Shown: positions 53,752-61,768 of the stretch, piece by piece
Layout of the letters: every line of letters begins with the position of its first letter
Numbering within the stretch: position 1 is the stretch's first letter
NCBI GenBank assembly: GCA_964618455.1
Contig: CAZUAQ010000007.1
Coordinates: 1 to 64,000 of the forward strand
DNA length: 64,000 bases
Origin: CAZUAQ01 sp964618455
GTDB taxonomy: Bacteria; Planctomycetota; Phycisphaerae; UBA1845; PWPN01
Reading direction: 5' to 3'
The notes under the pieces: generated by a model
Told to the model about the DNA's origin: nothing
What the model saw: the letters and a program-made list of their open reading frames with translations, nothing else
Databases searched by the model: none
Position numbers and translations under genes: made by a program

Positions 53752-54801
53752 TCACGTGCCGATGGCGCGTCGCTTGGCGTCCCGGCAGAGCTTCTGGAAG
53801 CGTTCCAGCGCACCGCGCGCTTCTTGCTCGGAGGCGGTCGTCTTCGGGCTGGTCGGCACATCGGCCACCGGCGGTTCGCCCTGTGCCGCCTGCTGTTCGG
53901 TCAGACCGTAATTCGGCAACAGTTCGCCGCGCTGCTCGGAGGCCTTGCCCAACTCCTGTTCCAGTTGCGACTGGAGCGAGTTGAGCGAGTTTCGCGCCTG
54001 GTCCAGCTCCGCCATCTTGCGATCCCATTCCGCCTGGATCCCCGACAGCTTTTCACGCCGCGCTTCGACCTCGGTTTCGCGTTGTTCGAGGGAGGCGGCG
54101 AGTTGTTCCAGTTCCTTCTCGCGCGTCTGGAGCGACTCCGCGTCGCGCGTGACCATCTCCTGCTGGTCCTTCAGTTGCTGACGCTGGCTGATGATCTGCG
54201 ATTCCAGTGTCTTGAGTTCGTTCTGTGATTGCGTGAAGTTCTTCTGGCTCTCTTCCCACTCGGCCTGTTCCTTTTCGAGCTGTGCACGCGCTTCTTCCAG
54301 TTCGCTTCGTGCCGAGGCGATGGTCTCGCGGTCTCCGGCCAGCGCCTGCTCCTTCTGCTCCAGGGTCGCGAGCCGTTCGGTCAACGCGGTGCGTTGCGAC
54401 TCGAGTTCCGTGAGGTTGGTCTCGTACTCCGCCTGGCGCTCCTGGAAGACGGTCTCCTTCTGGGACAGATCTTCGAGCTGCGTCTGGATGGTCGCGTTCT
54501 GCTCCTCGATGTTCGCATTGAGCTGCTCGAACTCGCGCTCACGCTCCGCCAGACCGGCTTCACGCGCTTCCAGTTCGTCACACAACTCCTTTTCCTGTTG
54601 AGCGAATTCCTCGCGCTGCTGGGCCAGGTGGTTGTAGTGTTCTTCCAGCGCCGACCGGCAGGACTCCAGGGCCTCGGCCCGAGCTTCGAGGAGACCGCGC
54701 AGCGACTGCATGGTTTCCACGAGGTCCCGTCCAAGGGATTCGAGCTGCTCGACGTTGATCGTGCCGTTTGTACTGACGATGTCCGTGCTTTCGACTTTCA
54801 T
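53752..54801 (-). CDS. Long coiled-coil protein of the GTPase operon
   Basis: About 349 aa; GAGAGG six bases before ATG 54801. From residue ~15 to ~290 it is one nearly continuous heptad-type coiled coil rich in Glu, Gln, Leu, Ala and Arg (segments such as 'LEEHYNHLAQQREEF', 'QKEQALAGDRETIASARSEL'). The C-terminal ~60 residues contain 'LLPNYGLTEQQAAQGEPP', a short linker and a basic helix 'ARGALERFQKLCRDAKRRA'. No SMC-type heads, no signal peptide. It probably serves as a scaffold or oligomeriser for the system. Confidence 0.75.
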   Translation of the reverse strand: MKVESTDIVSTNGTINVEQLESLGRDLVETMQSLRGLLEARAEALESCRSALEEHYNHLAQQREEFAQQEKELCDELEAREAGLAEREREFEQLNANIEEQNATIQTQLEDLSQKETVFQERQAEYETNLTELESQRTALTERLATLEQKEQALAGDRETIASARSELEEARAQLEKEQAEWEESQKNFTQSQNELKTLESQIISQRQQLKDQQEMVTRDAESLQTREKELEQLAASLEQRETEVEARREKLSGIQAEWDRKMAELDQARNSLNSLQSQLEQELGKASEQRGELLPNYGLTEQQAAQGEPPVADVPTSPKTTASEQEARGALERFQKLCRDAKRRAIGT

Positions 54802-54803
54802 GA

Positions 54804-55460
54804 CTAACCTCTCCACCACGACTTCTTCTTCTGTGGCGTTGATGCCTTTCTGGAGGACGGTTTGGACTCATACTCCTCGATCAATTCACGTACGGATTTC
54901 TTGACCGGACTCACGCGACGCATGACGCGAATGGCCTGGGCCATCTCCGGATCAAGCGAATTGAGCAAGGCCTCATCATCCTCCTGGGGCGTTGAAGCCT
55001 GTGTCGTCTGGGGTTCTTCGAGCGATTCGACCGTTCCACCGGGATCCGCAATTTCACTCGGGGCCTCCGGCGGAGGCACGATCGGGGATTCCTCTTGCGC
55101 GGGCGTGGCGGGTTCCGTTGCGGCGATCCCCGGCTCCGGCCCCTCGGGCACGTCGGCAACCGTTTCGTCGGCGCGGGGTTCCGCAGCCACCGCGGAGGTC
55201 GGCACCGCGTCGCTGTCCATCGAAGCGTCGGTCCCGACGGCCTGGGACTCCTGGGTTTCAGGCGGCAAGGCCCCGGCCCGATCGTCGGTCGCAGCGCTCG
55301 TCGCCTGTTCGGCCAAAGCCGTCTGAATCTCGGCGACGGCGGAGCACCACGCGGAGAGCTTGCCTTCCAACTCGGCAAGCGTTTCAGCGATCGCGCCGTC
55401 ATCTGCGGGTACGGATACTTCGGCCATGTTGACTGTCGTGTCTTCCATGAGATTACACAT
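54804..55460 (-). CDS. Acidic disordered protein opening the GTPase operon
   Basis: About 218 aa; the start is uncertain (ATGs at 55460, 55448 and 55427). A short N-terminal helix ('AIAETLAELEGKLSAWCSAVAEIQTAL') is followed by ~110 residues rich in Ala, Pro, Glu and Thr that should be disordered. A compact C-terminus follows with 'NSLDPEMAQAIRVMRRVSPVK', a helix 'KSVRELIEEYESK' and the ending 'KKKSWWRG'. The two tryptophans after lysines could dock on a membrane or on a partner. It ends 2 nt before the coiled-coil gene. Confidence 0.65.
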   Translation of the reverse strand: MCNLMEDTTVNMAEVSVPADDGAIAETLAELEGKLSAWCSAVAEIQTALAEQATSAATDDRAGALPPETQESQAVGTDASMDSDAVPTSAVAAEPRADETVADVPEGPEPGIAATEPATPAQEESPIVPPPEAPSEIADPGGTVESLEEPQTTQASTPQEDDEALLNSLDPEMAQAIRVMRRVSPVKKSVRELIEEYESKPSSRKASTPQKKKSWWRG

Positions 55461-55534
55461 CGGTTATTCGGCGAAGTACTCATCGGTCCGATGAGATCGG
55501 GATTTTGGGTCTTCCCCGGGCTCTGGACGAGTCA

Positions 55535-55564
55535 ACTATACATTTCAGAAAAAAACGGTGTCAT
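55535..55564 (-). promoter_or_regulatory. Sigma70-like promoter of the GTPase operon
   Basis: On the minus strand ATGACA (55564-55559) and TATAGT (55540-55535) are separated by 18 bases, five of six matches to each consensus. They are ~75 bp before the first gene of the operon. Found by eye. Confidence 0.5.
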
Positions 55565-55825
55565 GCGGAAATCCATTGTTTTTTGGGATGTCTGATAAAA
55601 AGCCCGACGGAGGGTATCGACTTGCTCTCCGGGGTGGTCCGACCACGAAGAATACGTTGAGAGAGGGCCGGCATCGTGGCGGAGAAAATGTGACGGGAAG
55701 ATTTCACTTTTTTGATCCGAGAAACCGGTCGATCACGGAATGGGCAGGGCGACGCGCGAAACGCTTCGCGAACGTCCGAAATGATCCTCAACCATTCCAA
55801 GGATATCGCGGGAGGCAAGCCGGAG
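55565..55825. other. Rest of the divergent intergenic region
   Basis: No gene is seen between the operon promoter and the next plus-strand start. The stretch has oligo-T/A tracts around 55578-55602 and 55706-55712 and is less GC-rich than its surroundings. It should contain the promoter of the small downstream gene. Confidence 0.3.
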
Positions 55826-56254
55826 ATGAACGAGTGGAAAAGTAAGTTTTCGACGAAGATCGACGCGCTTCGGGATAGCGCGTCGCAGCGGTTCGAGCGG
55901 TTTGCCGCCAACGTGCTCGAGGACGTGCACGGCGAGCTGGTCGAGTTTGCCACGCGGCACGAGTTCGAGTGCAGCACGCCCCAGGCCCAGAGCGGCGGCC
56001 GCATGTACAAGTTCGCCCTGACCGAGGACGGCTTCGTGCTCGTCTACTTCAAGACGCAGGGCATCGCGTCCGTCGCCTTCAGCTACGAGTGTTATCTGCC
56101 CGGCCAGGGGCGGTCGGCCACTCGACAGCAGACGCGTGAACTTGCCACCGCCGACGGCGAATGGGTCGAGAACTGCTTCCAGGAATCCATGGATGCGTTC
56201 GTCGATGCGTTTTCCAAGTGTGATGCGAGTATTCCCGAGCCCGCCTACGCCTGA
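55826..56254 (+). CDS. Small protein of unknown function
   Basis: About 142 aa from ATG 55826; GGGAGG lies eleven bases upstream. Alpha/beta, with an N-terminal charged helix ('FSTKIDALRDSASQRFERFAANVLEDV') and a beta segment 'MYKFALTEDGFVLVYFKTQGIASVAFSYECYLPG', then a C-terminal helix 'WVENCFQESMDAFVDAFSKC'. Three cysteines. No family is recognised. It is divergent from the GTPase operon and could belong to it functionally, but nothing in the sequence proves this. Confidence 0.55.
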   Translation: MNEWKSKFSTKIDALRDSASQRFERFAANVLEDVHGELVEFATRHEFECSTPQAQSGGRMYKFALTEDGFVLVYFKTQGIASVAFSYECYLPGQGRSATRQQTRELATADGEWVENCFQESMDAFVDAFSKCDASIPEPAYA

Positions 56255-56291
56255 GCGGCTCGGGGAGATCCCGTGTGGATCGGATCGCGCG

Positions 56292-57335
56292 TCAGTCGGG
56301 ATGAAGCTGGATCTTCGTGCGCTCGCGGGGGCACGTTTCCTGTACCTCCAGGGCCCGAGCGGCTTCCGATAACGGGAACTCGTGCGAGATGAGTGGCCTC
56401 ACGTCGATTCGGCGTTTCTCCATGAGGCGGATGGTCTGCTTGAAAGCATTCGGTGAGGCCACCGACGTGATCAGGTTCAGATCGCGAACCACGATGTTGC
56501 CCATATCCAGTTGGGGCACCGGCGTCTCGTGCAGGCCGACCACACTGATCGTGCCGCCCATTCGAGTGATGTCCACGGCCTGCTGAACCGCCTGCACGTT
56601 ACCGGACGCTTCCATCACGAAATCCGCCCCGACCCCGTCCGTGACCTCACGGATCTTTTCCTGCACATTCTCTTTCACCACGTTGATGACCAGATCCGCC
56701 CCGAGCCTGTGGGCGAGTTCGAGTTTCTCGTCCACTGTTCCGGTCAGGATGATCTGGCCGGCACCGCAGGCGTCTGCCGCCTGCATGGCGAGCAGGCCGA
56801 TCGGTCCGTCGCCCAGGATGACGCAGATCGCGCCGGGTTCAAACTGCGCCTTGCGGATCGCCTTCACGACCGTGGCGGCGGGCTCCACAAGAGCCGCCTC
56901 CTCGAAGCTCATGGCATCCGGGATCCGATAAGCGTGCCGGGCCGGCATGGTCAGGTATTCGGCGAACGCCCCGTCCTTCCCGCGGCACAGCCCCACCTCC
57001 GCTTTCATGAAGCACAGGTTGTAGAGTCCGCGCATGCAATTGTCGCAGTGGTGGCATCCGATGGTGACGTCTCCCGTCACCCGGTCACCGATGGATAAGG
57101 TCGTCACCGCGCTGCCCTTGTCCGTGACGATACCGGACCATTCGTGGCCGAGCGTGATCGGATACTGCGCCCACCCCATTTTGAAGTAAGCCATCGTTCC
57201 GTGGACCATCTCCACGTCCGTGCCGCAGATGCCGACGCGTTTGACTTCAACGAGAACATCATCCTCGGCGCACCGGGGTTCCGGGACGTCCAGATACTCG
57301 AGCGTGCCCGGCCTGGTCAGTCTTACCGCTTTCAT
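56292..57335 (-). CDS. Zinc-dependent alcohol dehydrogenase (MDR family)
   Basis: 347 aa; AGGAG eight bases before ATG 57335. Catalytic zinc ligands in 'KRVGICGTDVEMVHG' and 'TLGHEWSGIV'; structural zinc 'CHHCDNCMRGLYNLC'; NAD-binding 'VILGDGPIGLLAMQAADACGAGQIILTG'. This pattern matches sorbitol/threonine dehydrogenase-like enzymes of the medium-chain family, oxidising polyols or sugar alcohols with NAD+. Exact substrate unknown. It is divergent from the flagellin gene. Confidence 0.92.
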   Translation of the reverse strand: MKAVRLTRPGTLEYLDVPEPRCAEDDVLVEVKRVGICGTDVEMVHGTMAYFKMGWAQYPITLGHEWSGIVTDKGSAVTTLSIGDRVTGDVTIGCHHCDNCMRGLYNLCFMKAEVGLCRGKDGAFAEYLTMPARHAYRIPDAMSFEEAALVEPAATVVKAIRKAQFEPGAICVILGDGPIGLLAMQAADACGAGQIILTGTVDEKLELAHRLGADLVINVVKENVQEKIREVTDGVGADFVMEASGNVQAVQQAVDITRMGGTISVVGLHETPVPQLDMGNIVVRDLNLITSVASPNAFKQTIRLMEKRRIDVRPLISHEFPLSEAARALEVQETCPRERTKIQLHPD

Positions 57336-57613
57336 GGCGTGATCTCCTGGTCGCAGTCGACTGAACGACACGTATTCCGCGAAAGGCGACTTGCTGCGTG
57401 CGAGTTGTTATTTCCGGAACGTCTTCCTCTTCGCAAGCGTTTGCCGAAATGTGGACCTCACGCGAAAAGATTATTCCTTGACTCTTAAGTCCTTGCCCAA
57501 GCATGACGGAACGAGGCTTTCGCAAAAAAAGTGGAAGCCCGGATTTGGCAGGCGCGGTTTATATCTTACCGTTGCAGCGTTCTCAGTGAACCTTCGCCGC
57601 AAGGGTAAGAGCA

Positions 57614-58729
57614 ATGGCCTTAACAATCAACAACACCTCGCTCACGTACAAGATGCTGAGCACGATCAATCGGCTTCAGCAGGAACACGACGACACGTTG
57701 ACGCGCCTGTCTACGGGCAAACGCATCAACAGTGCGGCGGATGATCCCGCGGGAATGGTTGCCTCGATGGGGCTGAAGACGGAACTTGTGTCCGTTCAGG
57801 CCGCGTTGTCCAACAACCAGCGATCGCAGTCCGTGCTGGACGTCGCCGACGCCACCTTGAATGAAGTCCTGAAGGTGGCGGAGGAGATCGAGAAGCTCGC
57901 GATTGCTTCTCAGGATCCCAACGCGACAACCGAAGAGATCGCCGCCAACCAGGCCGCGCTGGACAATCACCTGGCCACGATCGACTCGCTGATCACCAGC
58001 GCGGAGTTCGCGGGTGACAAGCTCTTTACGGGCACCAACGCGATTACGGGTACCCCTGCCAATGTGGCGTACACCGATGTACGCGTGCATCAGGCGGATG
58101 GCGCGGCCACAGCGAACAAGCAGTTCAGCGTGGTCTACAACGCCGCCGCGGATACGATCACGGTCGATGGCAATGCTGTCGGCTCTGCGACGACAGACGG
58201 AGACAGGGCCTCCTTCACGCTGGATGGCTACAGCGTCAGTTTCGTGGTGGCCGATACGTCGAGCAACGTGACGGCGAACATCACGATCACGCACAGTGAA
58301 GGCATGCTGTTCCAGCTCGGTTCCGACAGCACCACGCGAACGCGCCTGGACATGGCCGCGGGCATCACCGCCGCCGAACTCGGCGACTCCGTGAATGGCT
58401 ACCTCAGTGATCTCAAGACGGGTGGAACGTTTGATCTCGCCACGGATGCCTCGACAGCCGCCACGATTGCCGCCACCGCCAAACAGCAGATTGCCCTCCA
58501 AGCCGGACGCGTCGGAAGCTTCAACAAGTTCCAGGTCGGGTCGTCCATCCGATCCTTGGAAGCCGCACAGCAGGGATTGACGTCCTCCATCAGCCAGATC
58601 GAGGACACGGACTTCGCGTTCGATACCGCCCTGGCTGATCGGCAGGAGGTTCTGCTCAACGCCGCGATCAGCATGCTGGCCCAGTCGAATCAGAGCTCTG
58701 CGGTCAATCTCCTTCAGTTGCTGCAGTAG
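57614..58729 (+). CDS. Flagellin
   Basis: 371 aa. The N-terminal D0/D1 helices 'LTINNTSLTYKMLSTINRLQ' and 'TRLSTGKRINSAADDPAGM' and the C-terminal 'FAFDTALADRQEVLLNAAISMLAQSNQSSAVNLLQLL' are the conserved halves of flagellin; the middle (~140-280) is the variable, surface-exposed part. It forms the filament of the flagellum, exported by the flagellar type III system. No other flagellar gene is in the window. The start AAGGGTAAGAGCA-ATG has a reasonable ribosome-binding site. Confidence 0.94.
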   Translation: MALTINNTSLTYKMLSTINRLQQEHDDTLTRLSTGKRINSAADDPAGMVASMGLKTELVSVQAALSNNQRSQSVLDVADATLNEVLKVAEEIEKLAIASQDPNATTEEIAANQAALDNHLATIDSLITSAEFAGDKLFTGTNAITGTPANVAYTDVRVHQADGAATANKQFSVVYNAAADTITVDGNAVGSATTDGDRASFTLDGYSVSFVVADTSSNVTANITITHSEGMLFQLGSDSTTRTRLDMAAGITAAELGDSVNGYLSDLKTGGTFDLATDASTAATIAATAKQQIALQAGRVGSFNKFQVGSSIRSLEAAQQGLTSSISQIEDTDFAFDTALADRQEVLLNAAISMLAQSNQSSAVNLLQLLQ

Positions 58730-59153
58730 GCGACCGGTTCGCGAAGGATCACCCTTGGTTTACGGGGGAACGACGAAGCAACGCATGACGCTCAAAAGTG
58801 AATCCGGGGGACACGACGCTCGGGCGCTTTAAACAGGGGAGCCGATCGGTGGAACTGTTCCACCGATCCTGGGCACGGAACGCTGGGGAGCAACTCCGTG
58901 TCTGTCATGTGGGAGTGGCGTTGCTCGTGGGGTCGAACGATCGTGGGGGTCGTTCGACCCCGACCCTTTTTTACTTCCGACGCCATCATCACATCGATCG
59001 CCGCGACGTCGGGCAGGCTCTCACGTGTTTCGCCACTGCCCCCTTCAGGGACTCCATTTCCGTCGCCCATCCAGTTATAATGCGAAACCCGCCCGACGCG
59101 GATTTCGGGCGACTTCGACCCCACGCACCGCATCCCGAGAACCGAGGAGCAGT
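58730..59153 (+). other. Intergenic region between flagellin and ilvD with two strong inverted repeats
   Basis: No gene is supported in these 424 bp. A perfect inverted repeat, GATCGGTGGAAC-T-GTTCCACCGATC, fills 58844-58868, and an intrinsic terminator follows at 58929-58972. The first 240 bases may be a long structured flagellin 3' UTR or a separate small RNA. The remaining ~180 bases should hold the ilvD promoter. Confidence 0.45.
58929..58972 (+). terminator. Intrinsic terminator downstream of flagellin
   Basis: GGGGTCGAACGA (58929-58940) pairs perfectly with TCGTTCGACCCC (58950-58961) across a 9-base loop; six Ts at 58967-58972 follow after a short GACCC. It is the first good stop after the flagellin gene, 200 bp past its stop codon. 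Confidence 0.75.
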
Positions 59154-60863
59154 ATGTCGACAGAGACGAACACGACCGGATTGAATCGCTATTCCCGCCG
59201 CATCACCGCCCCCGCCAGCCAGGGCGCGAGCCAGGCCATGCTCTATGCCACCGGTATGACGCCCGAGGACATGAACAAGGCCCAGGTCGGAATCGTGGCC
59301 AACTGGTACGAGGGCAACCCCTGCAACATGCACCTGAACGATCTTGCCGAGCGGGTCAAGCACGGCGTGACCGAGGCGGGCCTGGTCGGGATGCGCTTCA
59401 ACACCATCGGCGTGTCGGACGGCATCTCGATGGGGACCGACGGCATGAGCTACTCGCTCCAGAGCCGCGACCTCATCGCCGATTCGATCGAGACCGTGAT
59501 GGGCGCCCACTGGTACGACGCCATGATTGCCCTGCCCGGATGCGACAAGAACATGCCCGGCTGCATGATGGCGATGACGCGTCTGAACCGTCCGGCCATC
59601 ATGATCTACGGTGGGACGATCAAGCCCGGGTGCGCGGAGATCGGCGGCAAGGAGGAGACGCTCGATGTCGTATCCGCCTTCCAGAGCTACGGTCAGAAAC
59701 TGGCGGGAAGCATCACCGAAGACGAGCGCGAGACCATCGTCCGCAATTCCTGCCCGGGCGCCGGCGCCTGCGGCGGCATGTACACCGCCAACACCATGGC
59801 CAGCGCGATCGAAGCGATGGGCATGAGCCTGCCGGGTTCGTCCTCCACACCGGCGGAAGAACCAGGCAAGACGGATGAATGTGTGCGTGCGGGCCAGGCC
59901 ATTCTTCGCCTGCTCGAACTCGACCTCAAGCCGCGCGACATCATGACCCGCGCCGCCTTCGAGAACGCGATGGTGGTGGTGATGGCCCTGGGAGGCTCGA
60001 CGAACGCCGTGCTGCACCTGACCGCCATGGCCCGGTCCGCCGGCGTGAAGCTGAAGATCGATGAATTCAAGAATACGTGTGCCCGCATTCCGCTCATCGC
60101 CGACCTGAAGCCATCCGGCAAGTACGTGATGGAAGACGTGCACAAGATCGGTGGCATCCCCGCCGTGATGAAGTACCTGCTCGGCGAAGGGCTGCTCGAC
60201 GGTTCCTGCATGACCTGCACCGGTAAGACCGTGGCGGAGAACCTCGCGGAAGCGCCCGACCTCGACTTCGCGGGTCAGCAGGTGATCATGCCGCTGAGCA
60301 AGGCGGTCAAGTCCACCGCCCACATCGCCATCCTTCATGGCAATCTCGCCCCCGAAGGCGCGGTCGGCAAGATCACTGGAAAAGAAGGCGAGTCGTTTAC
60401 CGGCCCCGCGCGGTGCTTCGACAGCGAGGAGGACATGCTTGCGGGCCTCGAGCAGGGCAGGATTCAGAAGGGCGATGTCATCATCATTCGCTACGAAGGG
60501 CCGAAGGGCGGTCCGGGCATGCCGGAGATGCTGACGCCGACCAGCGCGCTGGCCGGCGCGGGCTTCCTGGGCGGTGTGGCGTTGATCACCGACGGGCGCT
60601 TCTCCGGCGGCAGCCACGGCTTCATCGTCGGCCACGTCTGCCCCGAGGCCATCGAGGGCGGACCGATCGCGCTGGTGGAGGACGGTGACCAGGTGACCAT
60701 CGACGCCACCACGCACACGATCTCCTTCGACGTCAGCGACGCCGACATCGAAAAGCGCCGCCAGGCCTGGAAGCAGCCGCCTTACAAGGCGACCAACGGT
60801 ACGCTGTGGAAGTACATCAAGAACGTCTCCCGCGCGTCGGAAGGCTGTGTCACGGACGGGTGA
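59154..60863 (+). CDS. ilvD: Dihydroxy-acid dehydratase
   Basis: 569 aa; GAGGAG just before ATG 59154. Iron-sulfur cysteines and motifs: 'ALPGCDKNMPGCMMAM', 'NSCPGAGACGGMYTANTMASAIEAMGMSLPGSS', and the C-terminal 'LITDGRFSGGSHGFIVGHVCPEA'. The enzyme dehydrates 2,3-dihydroxy-acids in valine, leucine and isoleucine synthesis. Full length. A long minus-strand open frame over the same bases is only its shadow. Confidence 0.97.
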   Translation: MSTETNTTGLNRYSRRITAPASQGASQAMLYATGMTPEDMNKAQVGIVANWYEGNPCNMHLNDLAERVKHGVTEAGLVGMRFNTIGVSDGISMGTDGMSYSLQSRDLIADSIETVMGAHWYDAMIALPGCDKNMPGCMMAMTRLNRPAIMIYGGTIKPGCAEIGGKEETLDVVSAFQSYGQKLAGSITEDERETIVRNSCPGAGACGGMYTANTMASAIEAMGMSLPGSSSTPAEEPGKTDECVRAGQAILRLLELDLKPRDIMTRAAFENAMVVVMALGGSTNAVLHLTAMARSAGVKLKIDEFKNTCARIPLIADLKPSGKYVMEDVHKIGGIPAVMKYLLGEGLLDGSCMTCTGKTVAENLAEAPDLDFAGQQVIMPLSKAVKSTAHIAILHGNLAPEGAVGKITGKEGESFTGPARCFDSEEDMLAGLEQGRIQKGDVIIIRYEGPKGGPGMPEMLTPTSALAGAGFLGGVALITDGRFSGGSHGFIVGHVCPEAIEGGPIALVEDGDQVTIDATTHTISFDVSDADIEKRRQAWKQPPYKATNGTLWKYIKNVSRASEGCVTDG

Positions 60864-60966
60864 ACCCAACCCTTAGAATTCAATAGAATACGGTTGATTC
60901 ATTCGATTCAACAGGGATCATGTGGATTCCCAGTTCCGCTGACTGGGCGTGCGAGTTCATGCAAAA

Positions 60967-61530
60967 TCATAATCGTGAAAACCGCATGTGAATCTCGACC
61001 AGTTGCTGAAGGTATGGGAGCTCATTATTACGCATACCTATCGATTCGTTCAAAGTGGAGACGTCGCTTACTACTATCCAAGCTAGTTCCTCACCGAGAT
61101 TGCAGTCGGAACATATGAAACGAAAGTGATCAATTAGATCTTCCAGGGAGAGATTATTTTGTTCAAGAGCGAGAGCTATTTCAGAACGAATAGAAAGCCC
61201 TTGTAATCTTTGACACCAATAGTTCCAATCTGATTCTGAGAGATTAGCTGCTTCTCCAGGACGGATTTCGTAGCTAGTCTTTCGTTTCAGTGATCGCCAA
61301 GCTAGGAATCGTCCCACTGGTCTAGCTAGGAAATAGTAAAGCACGAATAGACCAAGTGTTATAAGCGATACTACCCATCCGAAGTACAAGCTTGTAAGAA
61401 TCAGAACACAACAGAGCCCTGAAAGCAGGAGATGTATGTATGGCTTTATCTGGCCACGCAGGTATCCATTCAGTCGAAGTAATATTGCTAGAACGAATAA
61501 TGAGATATGTAATGTGATAAGCCAGTTCAT
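60967..61530 (-). CDS. AT-rich small membrane protein, probably acquired
   Basis: About 187 aa from ATG 61530. The open frame runs on into the tRNA gene, so a longer start is not credible. Three hydrophobic helices occupy residues 1-90 ('LITLHISLFVLAILLRLNGYL', 'YIHLLLSGLCCVLILTSLYFGWVVSLITLGLFVLYYFLA'), followed by a soluble domain with Trp and Cys residues ('WNYWCQRLQGL', 'FRFICSDCNLGEELAWIVV'). No family is recognised. Its base composition is far more AT-rich than any neighbour. Confidence 0.6.
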   Translation of the reverse strand: MNWLITLHISLFVLAILLRLNGYLRGQIKPYIHLLLSGLCCVLILTSLYFGWVVSLITLGLFVLYYFLARPVGRFLAWRSLKRKTSYEIRPGEAANLSESDWNYWCQRLQGLSIRSEIALALEQNNLSLEDLIDHFRFICSDCNLGEELAWIVVSDVSTLNESIGMRNNELPYLQQLVEIHMRFSRL

Positions 61531-61599
61531 CGCGGACCGGCCCTCAATGCAATTGGCTCTTATTTGTCCCATTAATTGAAAGTATTCACTATACTTCAC

Positions 61600-61673
61600 T
61601 ACCGGCGCCTGGACTCGAACCAGGGACCTTGGGATTATGAAGCCCACGCTCTAACCACCTGAGCTACGCCGGC
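61600..61673 (-). tRNA. tRNA-Met (anticodon CAT)
   Basis: A full cloverleaf can be drawn on the minus strand: acceptor GCCGGCG/CGCCGGT (one G-U at the first pair), D-arm GCTC/GAGC, an anticodon loop TTCATAA with anticodon CAT, and a T-arm CCTGG-TTCGAGT-CCAGG. Discriminator A at 61600; CCA is not encoded. It resembles the elongator tRNA-Met; a CAT-anticodon tRNA-Ile is the alternative. The pair at the base of the anticodon loop is a mismatch. Confidence 0.88.
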
Positions 61674-61768
61674 ATTCGTGTTTTTATCCGCCGCGAATCA
61701 GCCAAGCGGATGTTACTCCATTATACGCGACTCCCGGGAATGTCTCCATCCCGCGTCGCTGCCTCCCG

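Noticed and set aside
57480..57613. Sigma28- or sigma54-type promoter before flagellin
   Set aside because: TAAG...GACGGAAC matches only about half of the sigma28 consensus, and the TTTGGCA near 57545 has no GC at the -12 position; not strong enough to call.
58989..60869. 626-aa minus-strand open frame
   Set aside because: Complete antisense shadow of ilvD, whose frame has all catalytic motifs.
61531..61647. N-terminal extension of the AT-rich membrane protein
   Set aside because: The upstream part of this open frame is the tRNA-Met gene itself read as codons.
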